A DNA stretch of 64,000 bases from NCBI GenBank assembly GCA_032718475.1, contig JAUCBJ010000792.1:36887-100886 (forward strand), in the 5' to 3' direction. Below, one piece after another: positions 9,724-20,602 of the stretch. Every line of letters starts with the position of its first letter. The first letter of the stretch is position 1. The notes below the pieces were generated by a model. That model had not been told where the DNA came from and searched no databases. It saw only the letters and a program-made list of their open reading frames with translations. A program made the position numbers and the translations under genes. This DNA comes from Nemertoderma westbladi. Its lineage: Eukaryota; Xenacoelomorpha; Nemertodermatida; Nemertodermatidae.

Positions 9724-12700
9724 CCAATCAGATCGCTTACATTGTTACCTTACAGCCAATCGGATCGCTTACATTGTTACCTTACAGCCAATCAGATCGA
9801 TTACATTGTTACCTTACAGCCAATCAGATCGCTTACATTGTTACCTTACAGCCAATCAGATCGCTTACATTGTTACCTTACAGCCAATCAGATTGCTTAC
9901 ATTGTTACCTTACAGCCAATCAGATCGATTACATTGTTACCTTACAGCCAATCAGATCGATTACATTGTTACCTTACAGCCAATCAGATCGCTTACATTG
10001 TTACCTTACAGCCAATCGGATCGCTTACATTGTTACCTTACAGCCAATCAGATCGCTTACATTGTTACCTTACAGCCAATCAGATCGCTTACATTGTTAC
10101 CTTACAGCCAATCAGATCGCTTACATTGTTACCTTACAGCCAATCAGATCGCTTACATTGTTACCTTACAGCCAATCAGATCGCTTACATTGTTACCTTA
10201 CAGCCAATCAGATCGCTTACATTGTTACCTTACAGCCAATCAGATCGCTTACATTGTTACCTTACAGCCAATCAGATCGCTTACATTGTTACCTTACAGC
10301 CAATCAGATCGCTTACATTGTTACCTTACAGCCAATCAGATCGCTTACATTGTTACCTTACAGCCAATCAGATCGCTTACATTGTTACCTTACAGCCAAT
10401 CAGATCGCTTACATTGTTACCTTACAGCCAATCAGATCGCTTACATTGTTACCTTACAGCCAATCAGATCGCTTACATTGTTACCTTACAGCCAATCAGA
10501 TCGCTTACATTGTTACCTTACAGCCAATCAGATCGCTTACATTGTTACCTTACAGCCAATCAGATCGCTTACATTGTTACCTTACAGCCAATCAGATCGC
10601 TTACATTGTTACCTTACAGCCAATCAGATCGCTTACATTGTTACCTTACAGCCAATCAGATCGCTTACATTGTTACCTTACAGCCAATCAGATCGCTTAC
10701 ATTGTTACCTTACAGCCAATCAGATCGCTTACATTGTTACCTTACAGCCAATCAGATCGATTACATTGTTACCTTACAGCCAATCAGATCGCTTACATTG
10801 TTACCTTACAGCCAATCAGATCGCTTACATTGTTACCTTACAGCCAATCAGATCGCTTACATTGTTACCTTACAGCCAATCAGATCGCTTACATTGTTAC
10901 CTTACAGCCAATCAGATCGCTTACATTGTTACCTTACAGCCAATCAGATCGCTTACATTGTTACCTTACAGCCAATCAGATCGCTTACATTGTTACCTTA
11001 CAGCCAATCAGATCGATTACATTATTACCTTACAGCCAATCAGATCGCTTACATTGTTACCTTACAGCCAATCAGATCGCTTACATTGTTATCTTACAGC
11101 CAATCAGATCGCTTACATTGTTACCTTACAGCCAATCAGATCGCTTACATTGTTACCTTACAGCCAATCAGATCGCTTACATTGTTACCTTACAGCCAAT
11201 CGGATCGCTTACATTGTTACCTTACAGCCAATCAGATCGCTTACATTGTTACCTTACAGCCAATCAGATCGCTTACATTGTTACCTTACAGCGAATCAGA
11301 TCGCTTACATTGTTACCTTACAGCCAATCAGATCGATTACATTGTTACCTTACAGCCAATCAGATCGATTACATTGTTACCTTACAGCCAATCAGATCGC
11401 TTACATTGTTACCTTACAGCCAATCGGATCGCTTACATTGTTACCTTACAGCCAATCAGATCGATTACATTGTTACCTTACAGCCAATCAGATCGCTTAC
11501 ATTGTTACCTTACAGCCAATCGGATCGCTTACATTGTTACCTTACAGCCAATCAGATCGCTTACATTGTTACCTTACAGCCAATCAGTTCGCTTACATTG
11601 TTACCTTACAGCCAATCAGATCGCTTACATTGTTATCTTACAGCCAATCAGATTGCCTACATTGTTACCTTACAGCCAATCAGATCGCTTACATTGTTAC
11701 CTTACAGCCAATCAGATCGATTACATTGTTACCTTACAGCCAATCAGATCGCTTACATTGTTACCTTACAGCCAATCAGATCGCTTACATTGTTACCTTA
11801 CAGCCAATCGGATCGCTTACATTGTTACCTTACAGCCAATCAGATCGCTTACATTGTTACCTTACAGCCAATCAGATTGCTTACATTGTTACCTTACAGC
11901 CAATCGGATCGCTTACATTGTTACCTTACAGCCAATCAGATCGCTTACATTGTTACCTTACAGCCAATCAGATCGCTTACATTGTTACCTTACAGCCAAT
12001 CGGATCGCTTACATTATTACCTTACAGCAAATCAGATCGCTTACATTGTTACCTTACAGCCAATCAGATCGATTACATTGTTACCTTACAGCCAATCAGA
12101 TCGCTTACATTGTTATCTTACAGCCAATCAGATCGATTACATTGTTACCTTACAGCCAATCAGATCGCTTACATTGTTACCTTACAGCCAATCAGATCGC
12201 TTACATTGTTACCTTACAGCCAATCAGATCGCTTACATTGTTACCTTACAGCCAATCAGATCGCTTACATTGTTACCTTACAGCCAATCAGATCGATTAC
12301 ATTGTTACCTTACTGCCAATCAGATCGCTTACATTGTTACCTTACAGCCAATCAGATCGCTTACATTGTTACCTTACAGCCAATCAGATCGCTTACATTG
12401 TTACCTTACAGCCAATCAGATCGCTTACATTGTTACCTTACAGCCAATCAGATCGCTTACATTGTTACCTTACAGCCAATCAGATCGCTTACATTGTTAC
12501 CTTACAGCCAATCAGATCGATTACATTGTTACCTTACTGCCAATCAGATCGCTTACATTGTTACCTTACAGCCAATCAGATCGCTTACATTGTTACCTTA
12601 CAGCCAATCAGATCGCTTACATTGTTACCTTACAGCCAATCAGATCGATTACATTATTACCTTACAGCCAATCAGATCGCTTACATTGTTACCTTACAGC

Positions 12701-14235
12701 CAATCAGATCGCTTACATTGTTACCTTACAGCCAATCAGATCGCTTACATTGTTACCTTACAGCCAATCAGATCGCTTACATTGTTACCTTACAGCCAAT
12801 CAGATCGCTTACATTGTTACCTTACAGCCAATCAGATCGCTTACATTGTTACCTTACAGCCAATCAGATCGCTTACATTGTTACCTTACAGCCAATCAGA
12901 TCGCTTACATTGTTACCTTACAGCCAATCAGATCGCTTACATTGTTACCTTACAGCCAATCAGATCGCTTACATTGTTACCTTACAGCCAATCAGATCGC
13001 TTACATTGTTACCTTACAGCCAATCGAATCGCTTACATTGTTACCTTACAGCCAATCAGATCGCTTACATTGTTACCTTACAGCCAATCAGATCGATTAC
13101 ATTGTTACCTTACAGCCAATCAGATCGCTTACATTGTTACCTTACAGCCAATCAGATCGATTACATTGTTACCTTACAGCCAATCAGATCGCTTACATTG
13201 TTACCTTACAGCCAATCAGATCGATTACATTGTTACCTTACAGCCAATCAGATCGCTTACATTGTTACCTTACAGCCAATCAGATCGATTACATTGTTAC
13301 CTTACAGCCAATCAGATCGCTTACATTGTTACCTTACAGCCAATCAGATCGCTTACATTGTTACCTTACAGCCAATCAGATCGCTTACATTGTTACCTTA
13401 CAGCCAATCAGATCGATTACATTGTTACCTTACAGCCAATCAGATCGCTTACATTGTTACCTTACAGCCAATCAGATCGATTACATTGTTACCTTACAGC
13501 CAATCAGATCGCTTACATTGTTACCTTACAGCCAATCAGATCGCTTACATTGTTACCTTACAGCCAATCAGATCGATTACATTGTTACCTTACAGCCAAT
13601 CAGATCGCTTACATTGTTACCTTACAGCCAATCAGATCGCTTACATTGTTACCTTACAGCCAATCAGATCGATTACATTGTTACCTTACAGCCAATCAGA
13701 TCGATTACATTGTTACCTTACAGCCAATCAGATCGCTTACATTGTTACCTTACAGCCAATCAGATCGATTACATTGTTACCTTACAGCCAATCAGATCGC
13801 TTACATTGTTACCTTACAGCCAATCAGATCGATTACATTGTTACCTTACAGCCAATCAGATCGCTTACATTGTTACCTTACAGCCAATCAGATCGCTTAC
13901 ATTGTTACATTACAGCCAATCAGATCGATTACATTGTTACCTTACAGCCACTCAGATCGCTTACATTGTTACCTTACAGCCAATCAGATCGCTTACATTG
14001 TTACCTTACAGCCAATCAGATCGCTTACATTGTTACCTTACAGCCAATCAGATCGCTTACATTGTTACCTTACAGCCAATCAGATCGCTTACATTGTTAC
14101 CTTACAGCCAATCAGATCGATTACATTGTTACCTTACAGCCAATCAGATCGCTTACATTGTTACCTTACAGCCAATCAGATTGCTTACATTGTTACCTTA
14201 CAGCCAATCAGATCGATTACATTGTTACCTTACAG
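9724..14235. repeat. 32-bp minisatellite array, exactly 141 units, ending on a splice acceptor
   Basis: The array is 4512 bp, which is 141 x 32 with no net insertion or deletion. The unit begins CCAATCAGATCGCTTACATT and ends TTGTTACCTTACAG. The main variation is GATCGCTTAC or GATCGATTAC, plus occasional AATCGG. Every unit ends in a pyrimidine-rich stretch plus CAG, so each looks like a 3' splice acceptor. The last unit supplies the real acceptor of exon e at 14236. Because 32 is not a multiple of three and the unit lacks stop codons in all three forward frames, ORFs of about 1500 codons exist in every forward frame. These are not genes. Confidence 0.98.
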
Positions 14236-14447
14236 CTGCGCGGCTACGCCACCTGGTTCAGTGACATACAGACATTGGATTGGGACCTGTTGGTGCGGGA
14301 TGTTGACGACCTTATTGGCAACGTAGACCAGCTGGAGGTACTGCAACCGGTTGTTAGGAGTCTGGGGGTCTTCGCCAAGCTGGGCGATCTGTTGGTTCGA
14401 ATGAAACCGACTGTGGATCAAATGATATCCGACATGGATTGGATACC
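14236..14447 (+). CDS. ABCA-like transporter, exon e
   Basis: The acceptor TTACCTTACAG is the last unit of the 32-bp array; the donor CC|GTGAGT starts at 14448. Phase is 0 in and 2 out. It encodes LRGYATWFSDIQTLDWDLLV followed by amphipathic helical sequence (DQLEVLQPVVRSLGVFAKLG) and DQMISDMDWIP. No family motif is distinctive, but codon use and GC content match the neighbouring exons, and the phase-2 end joins cleanly to exon f at 26243. The segment fits the helical, fast-evolving middle of ABCA extracellular domain 1. Confidence 0.72.
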
Positions 14448-14860
14448 GTGAGTCTTTAATTACTAATTCTGTGTGCAACCCATTCTAGCCCATTCTTAGT
14501 AAGATTGGTTACTCTCCCCATTATGATGCACAATGTTTCTGCACTGCTGGGCGCAGAGCTGTAAATCCTGCTGCAGTCTAGCTGCAGTCCGGATTTTACC
14601 AAAGAGTATAAAAGGGTTTCGTGGTCAACAGACATTCCCTTAGACATTCAACAGACAACAGACATTCCTTACCGAGAACGGTTTACTGTGGAACTGTTTA
14701 AACAATTATCTTATGTAATTATAATATAAACTTCGAAAATGTGTCAATTTTTGGTTTTTATTGCAATTAAATGACCCTAAAACATAGACACAAAAAAATT
14801 ATAATTTTTTAGGTTCCTTCTGTAAATTTTCATCAAATGACATGTTATAGAACCAGCCAA
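14448..14860 (+). other. Intron segment without recognised features
   Basis: This 413-bp stretch follows the donor of exon e and precedes the 28-bp array. It is AT-rich and contains CTGCAG-type short direct and inverted repeats near 14560-14590 and a repeated CAACAGACATTCC near 14628-14667. I see no ORF, RNA gene or transposon hallmark in it. Confidence 0.6.
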
Positions 14861-15366
14861 CAGAAACCACCAGGTACAGCGCACTATACAGAAACCACCA
14901 GGTACAGCGCACTATACAGAAACCACCAGGTACAGCGCACTATACAGAAACCACCAGGTACAGCGCACTATACAGAAACCACCAGGTACAGCGCACTATA
15001 CAGAAACCACCAGGTACAGCGCACTATACAGAAACCACCAGGTACAGCGCACTATACAGAAACCACCAGGTACAGCGCACTATACAGAAACCACCAGGTA
15101 CAGCGCACTATACAGAAACCACCAGGTACAGCGCACTATACAGAAACCACCAGGTACAGCGCACTATACAGAAACCACCAGGTACAGCGCACTATACAGA
15201 AACCACCAGGTACAGCGCACTATACAGAAACCACCAGGTACAGCGCACTATACAGAAACCACCAGGTACAGCGCACTATACAGAAACCACCAGGTACAGC
15301 GCACTATACAGAAACCACCAGGTACAGCGCACTATACAGAAACCACCAGGTACAGCGCACTATACA
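14861..15366. repeat. 28-bp minisatellite array, 18 apparently identical copies
   Basis: Eighteen head-to-tail units of 28 bp with the core CCACCAGGTACAGCGCACTA run from 14861 to 15364. I saw no differences between copies, unlike every other array here, which suggests very recent expansion or an assembly collapse or expansion. It ends right where recognisable Gypsy reverse transcriptase sequence begins (15367). The long open frame through it results from the stop-free unit and 28 being 1 modulo 3. Confidence 0.96.
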
Positions 15367-16123
15367 TAACGCACCAACCTCGTTCTCGATGTTTTAAAAA
15401 ACGTTCGCAACATTGTTGACGACATTTTAATCTCTGACGACAACCTAAACGACCACATCGAGCGAGTACGGCAGGTTCTAGAACGTTGAAGAACTTCCGG
15501 AATTACCTTAAACCCTAATAAATTTAACTTCGCTAAATCCCAAGTTAAATTCGCTGGCTATTTAGTTTCTGGCGATGGTATCAACGCCGACCCCAATAAA
15601 CTCAAGCCATTACCGAGTTTCCCATCCCGAGTAACATTTCATACCTCCGAAGTTTTATGGCGTTGGTTATCCAGCTAGCCGGATTCTCATCCGAAATCAG
15701 CACGGCTGCAGGTCCATTGCGGGAGTTACTTAAAACAAAAAACGAATCCATATGGGGTGCAACCCATACCGAGGCATTGAATAATACGAAAGACAAATTA
15801 AGTAAACCTCCGATACTGGCGATGTTCGATCCCGATGTTCGACGCCAGCCGTCTACACGGCCTCGGGTACAGCCTATTACAAAAGGACAACAACGAATGG
15901 CGGTTAATAACATGTGGTAGCCGATTTCTAGCTGTAGCGGTAATAGTACTCGGGGCATTAGCAATTAAATATGCGATCTCTAAATGCCATATCTACCTTG
16001 CCGGACTACCCCCATAGCAGATTGCCTCAGTCGGTCGCCAGTAGACGACCCAGACACGGAGACTTCGGTGAGCGACCGTAACGTTACTGCAACTACTCTC
16101 ACCGCAATCCAAGCAGGAATAGT
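15367..16123 (+). pseudogene. Gypsy pol remnant: RT C-terminal half and RNase H
   Basis: Read across frameshifts, the block shows the RT end (NAPTSF, then VDDILIS with the catalytic DD at about 15415-15423, then NPNKFNFAKSQVKFAGYLV), the connection region (GPLRELLKTKNESIW) and an RNase H-like stretch (CGSRFLAVAV, KCHIYLAGL). A TGA near 15487 and further frame changes break it. The DHRPL motif normally following in RNase H is not visible before the LINE insertion point. It is similar in type to the reverse-strand Gypsy remnant at 51-54.6 kb. Confidence 0.78.
16085..16123 (+). repeat. 39-bp target-site duplication, left copy
   Basis: The 39 bases from TACTGCAACTACTC to AAGCAGGAATAGT are repeated exactly at 24721-24759. 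They flank the RTE-like LINE copy B and its nested BEL element, and lie within Gypsy pol, so this is a long target-site duplication generated when the LINE integrated. Confidence 0.93.
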
Positions 16124-16829
16124 TTTGACAGGGTATTGCCTGATAACTTTATAGAAGTAAAAGTGTCTGAGTCTGTACTCCCAGATATTCATTCCCATTG
16201 GCGATATCTCCTTTGCAGAAGTGAAGGCTGCTGCAAAGAGCATTAAGACCAATCGTGCCAGTGGAGTAGACGGTGTTCCCCCTGAGGTCTTTAAAATACC
16301 TGAGTGTTTAAAGCTCATCTATCCCATCATAGTAGACATGTACCGAACAACAAGAGTCCCACAAGAAATGAAAACAAATAAGTTGGTGCCAGTTCCCAAG
16401 AAGGGCAACCTAACACTCTATGGTTCTTTACGGGGAATCTCATTGATCTCGATTGCTGCAAAGCTATACAATAGGATTCTATTAAATCGCATCAGGGATC
16501 CCATTGAGAGACTGCTCCGTGGAAATCAGAATGGGTTCCGTAAAGGTCGTGGGACCATGGAGCCCATTTTGGCACTTAGAAGGATAATTGAAGAGTTATC
16601 AAAAAAGAAAGACAGGCATCTGGCTGTTATCTTTGTTGACGTCTTAAAGGCCTTTGATTCAGTCTCTCGCTCACGTATGTTCAGCATACTTTCATTATAT
16701 TGGATTCCTGATGAAATTATTGCAGCAATCAGATGAGTATACGATGGTTCGACAACATTTGTGTCTACTGTTGACGGTGACACAGAACCATTTGAAGTGT
16801 TATGGGGCGTCCTCCAGGGAGAAACACTT
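16124..16829 (+). pseudogene. RTE-like copy B, reverse transcriptase N-terminal part
   Basis: This encodes the RT fingers and palm start (KTNRASGVDGVPPEVFK, then FVDVLKAFDSV) and then part of the GVLQG region. A TGA at about 16734-16736 (AGATGAGTA against AGATCAGTA in copy A) is a nonsense change. An extra ATTC duplication near 16189-16196 shifts frame relative to copy A. It is cut at 16829 by the BEL 5' LTR. Confidence 0.85.
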
Positions 16830-17104
16830 TGTCGTGCAATATATTATTTTATCCACTTATGAGATCATACCTCACACTTACATTAATTGATTTACTGTGC
16901 AAACAATATGATACAAGTTACAGTACCACTTTATGTGCCAACATGTGTTCGACTCATACTATAATTAATTTGATATATGAAGTATTGAGGTGACGGGATT
17001 TGTGTAGATTAATTAACATTTATATTATCAAGAAAACAGTAAAGTTTTACATTAAAAGATCATTTTCCATTACAACCAAGTAATTGGTTGATACATGTAC
17101 GACA
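16830..17104 (+). repeat. BEL 5' LTR (275 bp)
   Basis: Matches 23483-23757 with two mismatches. Ends are TGTCG and CGACA, forming a short inverted repeat. The promoter and RNA start should lie inside, but I could not place a TATA box or initiator with confidence. Confidence 0.95.
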
Positions 17105-17114
17105 TGGCGCCCGA
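17105..17114 (+). promoter_or_regulatory. Primer-binding site of the BEL element (probable)
   Basis: TGGCGCCCGA starts directly at the 3' end of the 5' LTR, where the tRNA primer for minus-strand DNA synthesis binds. The TGG start is the complement of a tRNA CCA end. The ten bases equal the beginning of the tRNA-Lys-type site used by some retroviruses, but the match does not continue, so the tRNA is not assigned. Confidence 0.6.
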
Positions 17115-17204
17115 TAAAAATTTATAATTGTATTTAAATTGAGTAATTTATTACATTTGAGTAAGTTCACTGGTATTATTGAAACGGCATCATCATCATT
17201 CATC

Positions 17205-19055
17205 ATGGCAATGTCGGAAGAAAAAGAATTGCGTCAACTACGTGGATCAAGGAAGGGCATTCGGTCGGCTACCATAATCTCCATCGACTCCATAGAGGAC
17301 GACATTGGCACTCTCAACATTGAAAGTCGAACAAGTAAGATAGCGACACTCGAAAACTACAGAGAAAGACTAAACATTATTAACGAAAAGATTTGGTCAC
17401 TGATGGAAGAGGACATTGTAGAAACTGACACTGAAGGTGCGGTGAAGTATGAGGTTAGACTATCTGACACTATCACTAAACTCAAACTCTCAATTTCCGG
17501 TGCTAATTATGCAGATTATCAGGGTACTGTAGTACAAAATCAGTCTGAGATTAATGAAAATTTTGTACCGGTACAGACAAGTAACGTTCCTACATTTCAT
17601 AGTAGTAGTATAGTAGCACGTTCTGTCTTGCCAAAATTACAACCACCAAAATTTAATGGTAACCCTCTCAATTATTGTGGCTGGAGGGATGCATTCCAAT
17701 CAGCAATTCATGATTCTGGGCTTCCAGATGTGCTAAAATTCCAACACTTAATACAAAGTTTGGAGGGACCAGCCAAATCAGTCGTAGCGGGACTTCCTGT
17801 AACAGGGGATAACTACAGTATAGCTATGGAATTATTAAAAGAGCAGTTTGGGCAGGAGAGTCGAATAATAAATTGTCACATTGAACAGTTACGTAACATT
17901 TCACATAGGTTAGGCAAAGCGAGCACCCTCCGACAAGTTTATGATACCTGCACATCAAATATAAGAGCATTGGAAGCATTGGGGGTTACAACAGTTGAGT
18001 ACCAAAGAATAGTTATTCCAGATATTTTAAGGGTAATATCAGTTGATATAACAAAACGGTTGTTAAGACTCACAGAAAACAAGGTTGATAATTTAGAGTG
18101 GGTAATGGCACAGCTGAAAATCCATTTAGCCACGGAAGATGCTGTAGCGGAATTATCTCAAAGCAATAAAGCAGTTTATGGAAGTATTAATCAATCATAT
18201 GCAATGCCAAGCGCATCAGCACTGGTAGTGTCGAATTCAGCAACTAATAAATATACAAATAACAACTACAGAGCAAACAATATGCAGCGTTTTGATACCC
18301 GAAACTCACGCCAGTCAGAGCAAACGGTATCAAACTTCTCCAGACCAGCATCAGCAGCAATGCCCCACTGCGTGTTTTGCAAACAAGGACACTACTCATC
18401 AACGTGTCACATAATAGCAGATGTTGAACAAAGGAGGAATTTTTTAACTACAAACAATCGTTGTTATAAGTGCCTCGACAACTCTCATCAAATACGACAT
18501 TGCAGAAGAAAGAAACCGTGTTACATATGTCACGCTCACGGTCACCACACATCGATTTGTAGAAAAAACACCAAGCCAAATCCAACACATATACAAGCAC
18601 CAGTAGTTATTACAAACACTGAATCAACAGAACCAATTTCAGGATTACAAATGGTCATGCCACATTATGACGAAACAGATGGTGACGTTCTTTTACAAAC
18701 AGCAGTTGTACGCTGTTTGCTTGCATCAAATCAGGAGTGCATCATTAACATATTATTTGATCCAGGCGCACAAATTACATTTATAACAAAACGGTTTGCG
18801 GATAAACATTATTTACCGTTGTGCGGTAAACAAGGTAGTGAGGTAGGAGGTTTTGGAGGTGTCAGCACAGAGCCAAATATTTATGATGTCACTCAGCTGA
18901 CTTTAATTTTACGTGATGGTTCTACGAAGAATATTAAAGCATTAATAACACACAATATTTGCCCACCACTAAAGGCAGGGATTGGAAATAAAGCATGGAA
19001 AGAAACATGTACTTACAAGACTTACAAGCTTCGGAGTTGGCTGATCCTTCATTAA
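17205..19055 (+). CDS. gag: BEL/Pao Gag and protease-like polyprotein part
   Basis: I take ATG at 17205 as the start; upstream in the same frame there is only TTG. The product forms the capsid-like particle that packages element RNA. It has an N-terminal charged/helical region, a Gag core (LQPPKFNGNPLNYCGWRDAF and following), then three CCHC zinc knuckles near residues 390-460 (CVFCKQGHYSSTC, CYKCLDNSHQIRHC, CYICHAHGHHTSIC). A retropepsin-like segment LFDPGAQITFI follows, in which the usual DSG/DTG active-site triad reads DPG. The frame ends at 19055, 61 bp inside the overlapping pol frame. BEL elements usually encode one Gag-Pol ORF, so this is either a frameshift mutation or a translational frameshift. 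Confidence 0.85.
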   Translation: MAMSEEKELRQLRGSRKGIRSATIISIDSIEDDIGTLNIESRTSKIATLENYRERLNIINEKIWSLMEEDIVETDTEGAVKYEVRLSDTITKLKLSISGANYADYQGTVVQNQSEINENFVPVQTSNVPTFHSSSIVARSVLPKLQPPKFNGNPLNYCGWRDAFQSAIHDSGLPDVLKFQHLIQSLEGPAKSVVAGLPVTGDNYSIAMELLKEQFGQESRIINCHIEQLRNISHRLGKASTLRQVYDTCTSNIRALEALGVTTVEYQRIVIPDILRVISVDITKRLLRLTENKVDNLEWVMAQLKIHLATEDAVAELSQSNKAVYGSINQSYAMPSASALVVSNSATNKYTNNNYRANNMQRFDTRNSRQSEQTVSNFSRPASAAMPHCVFCKQGHYSSTCHIIADVEQRRNFLTTNNRCYKCLDNSHQIRHCRRKKPCYICHAHGHHTSICRKNTKPNPTHIQAPVVITNTESTEPISGLQMVMPHYDETDGDVLLQTAVVRCLLASNQECIINILFDPGAQITFITKRFADKHYLPLCGKQGSEVGGFGGVSTEPNIYDVTQLTLILRDGSTKNIKALITHNICPPLKAGIGNKAWKETCTYKTYKLRSWLILH

Positions 19056-20581
19056 GTATTCCAAATAACGGAGGTGATTTCATTATCGATTTGTTGGTGG
19101 GAGCCGATCAGTATTGGAACTTGGTTTCCGGGTCAGTGTTGAGAGCAACTAACTCTGATCTTGTAGCACTGGATAGCGGAGTGGGTTGGTTGCTTTCGGG
19201 AAAAATTTCTTACAATACACATTTAAGTCATTCTAACCCACACAACATTGGATCTTGTATGTCTATCATCACTAAGATTACAAACACAGATTCAGATACA
19301 TTAGATGAAAATGAAAATGACGTAATTTTAAAATTACTGCAAGCATTCTGGACACTAGAAAGTATAGGTATAACTTCACCCAATGACTTTGATGACCCTA
19401 AGAATGTTTTAAAGGAAATAGTATTCATTAATGGAATGTATTCCGTTTCATTACCATGGAAGTTAGCACCTAGCAGTTTGCAGGACCACTATTGTCTGTG
19501 TCTTAAACAACTAGTATCATTAATACACAGATTACAGAAGATGGGCATTTTACAAAGATATCATGACGTCATAACGGATCATCTTTCCAAAGGCTATATC
19601 GAACCAGTAGATCATAGGGAACCAATAAGTAAGGATCAAGTAGCACATTACATTCCACATCATGGGGTGTTGAGAGAAACTCGATTAAGCACAAAATTAA
19701 GAGTTGTATTTAATGCATCAGCTAGAACATTTCCTACCGACCTATCATTGAATGATTGTTTAGAATCTGGCTCGCATTTATTTCCAAATTTGTGTCATTC
19801 ATTGCTACACTTTAGGCTTCACAGCATAGGAATCACTGCCGATATTGAACAAGCCTTCCTACGCTGCCAGATTAATGAAAATGATCAAAACTGTTTACGT
19901 TTTTTGTGGATTAAAAGCTGCTCAGGCATTGTTATTGAAGAAGCAAACATACAGGCATATCGATACACAAGGGCTCTTTTTGGGCTCACTTGTTCACCTC
20001 ATATTTTGGGAGGGATTGTAAAGCACCATTTGGACATTGAATCAGAAAGAACGGATCTACAACAGAGTGAAAGGGATGCTATTGAGAAGTTGCGTGAGAT
20101 TCATGTGGACGATTTATGTTCAGGAGCCAATTCGGTAGAAGAAGGTAGATTGTTGCAAACAACATGCAAATCTATTTTAGGACGGGCGGGATTTAAAATT
20201 AGACGGTTGACCACAAATAGTTGTGAGTTACAAAGAATGTTTAATGCAGTTGAAGAAAGGGCAAGCAACTGTAATAATCGCACAGCAGAAAGTATAATTG
20301 AGGAAGATCAATCATTTGCAAAAACGAATCTCAGTTTATCACCACCTCAAACGAATACTGTAAGACGCGTGCTTGGTCAATGTTGGGATTTGTCAACAGA
20401 TACACTTGGCTATGACGTTTTGCCAGTATATAACTTTATTGCAACTCTCCCTTTAACAAAAAAAGTCATTCTTCAACTTTCAGCAAGGTTGTACGACCCT
20501 CTTGGTTTACTTTCACCATTTACGGCTCAATTTAAGGTCATGTTTCAAGAACTTTGTAAGACTAAAGTAAGTTTAGAGTGA
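18995..20581 (+). CDS. pol: BEL/Pao Pol, part 1: protease linker and reverse transcriptase
   Basis: This frame overlaps the end of gag. It starts with the BEL-typical linker (ELADPSLSIP, IIDLLVGADQYWNLV), then RT: RVVFNASARTFPTDLSLND, GITADIEQAFLRCQI, and the catalytic motif HVDDLCSGA at about 20099-20120, where the two aspartates are present and the usual Y is H. The start shown is the first in-frame ATG, not necessarily where translation begins, as Pol is normally made from a Gag-Pol polyprotein. A TGA at 20579-20581 interrupts the frame; after it the same frame continues (W is usual at this place in BEL elements). Confidence 0.87.
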   Translation: MERNMYLQDLQASELADPSLSIPNNGGDFIIDLLVGADQYWNLVSGSVLRATNSDLVALDSGVGWLLSGKISYNTHLSHSNPHNIGSCMSIITKITNTDSDTLDENENDVILKLLQAFWTLESIGITSPNDFDDPKNVLKEIVFINGMYSVSLPWKLAPSSLQDHYCLCLKQLVSLIHRLQKMGILQRYHDVITDHLSKGYIEPVDHREPISKDQVAHYIPHHGVLRETRLSTKLRVVFNASARTFPTDLSLNDCLESGSHLFPNLCHSLLHFRLHSIGITADIEQAFLRCQINENDQNCLRFLWIKSCSGIVIEEANIQAYRYTRALFGLTCSPHILGGIVKHHLDIESERTDLQQSERDAIEKLREIHVDDLCSGANSVEEGRLLQTTCKSILGRAGFKIRRLTTNSCELQRMFNAVEERASNCNNRTAESIIEEDQSFAKTNLSLSPPQTNTVRRVLGQCWDLSTDTLGYDVLPVYNFIATLPLTKKVILQLSARLYDPLGLLSPFTAQFKVMFQELCKTKVSLE

Positions 20582-20602
20582 AATAGCCCATTACCAGATC
20601 AT

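Noticed and set aside
9690-14451. Three forward ORFs of about 1500 codons each, with an LTLLPYSQSDR / YIVTLQPIRS-type repeat
   Set aside because: They are one 32-bp stop-free minisatellite read in its three frames. The array is flanked by a splice donor and acceptor and lies in an intron, so it is not a protein gene.
14837-15397. 186-codon ORF with a TETTRYSALYRNHQ repeat
   Set aside because: The 28-bp unit is stop-free and cycles through all frames within one ORF. It is repeat sequence with a fragment of Gypsy RT at the end.
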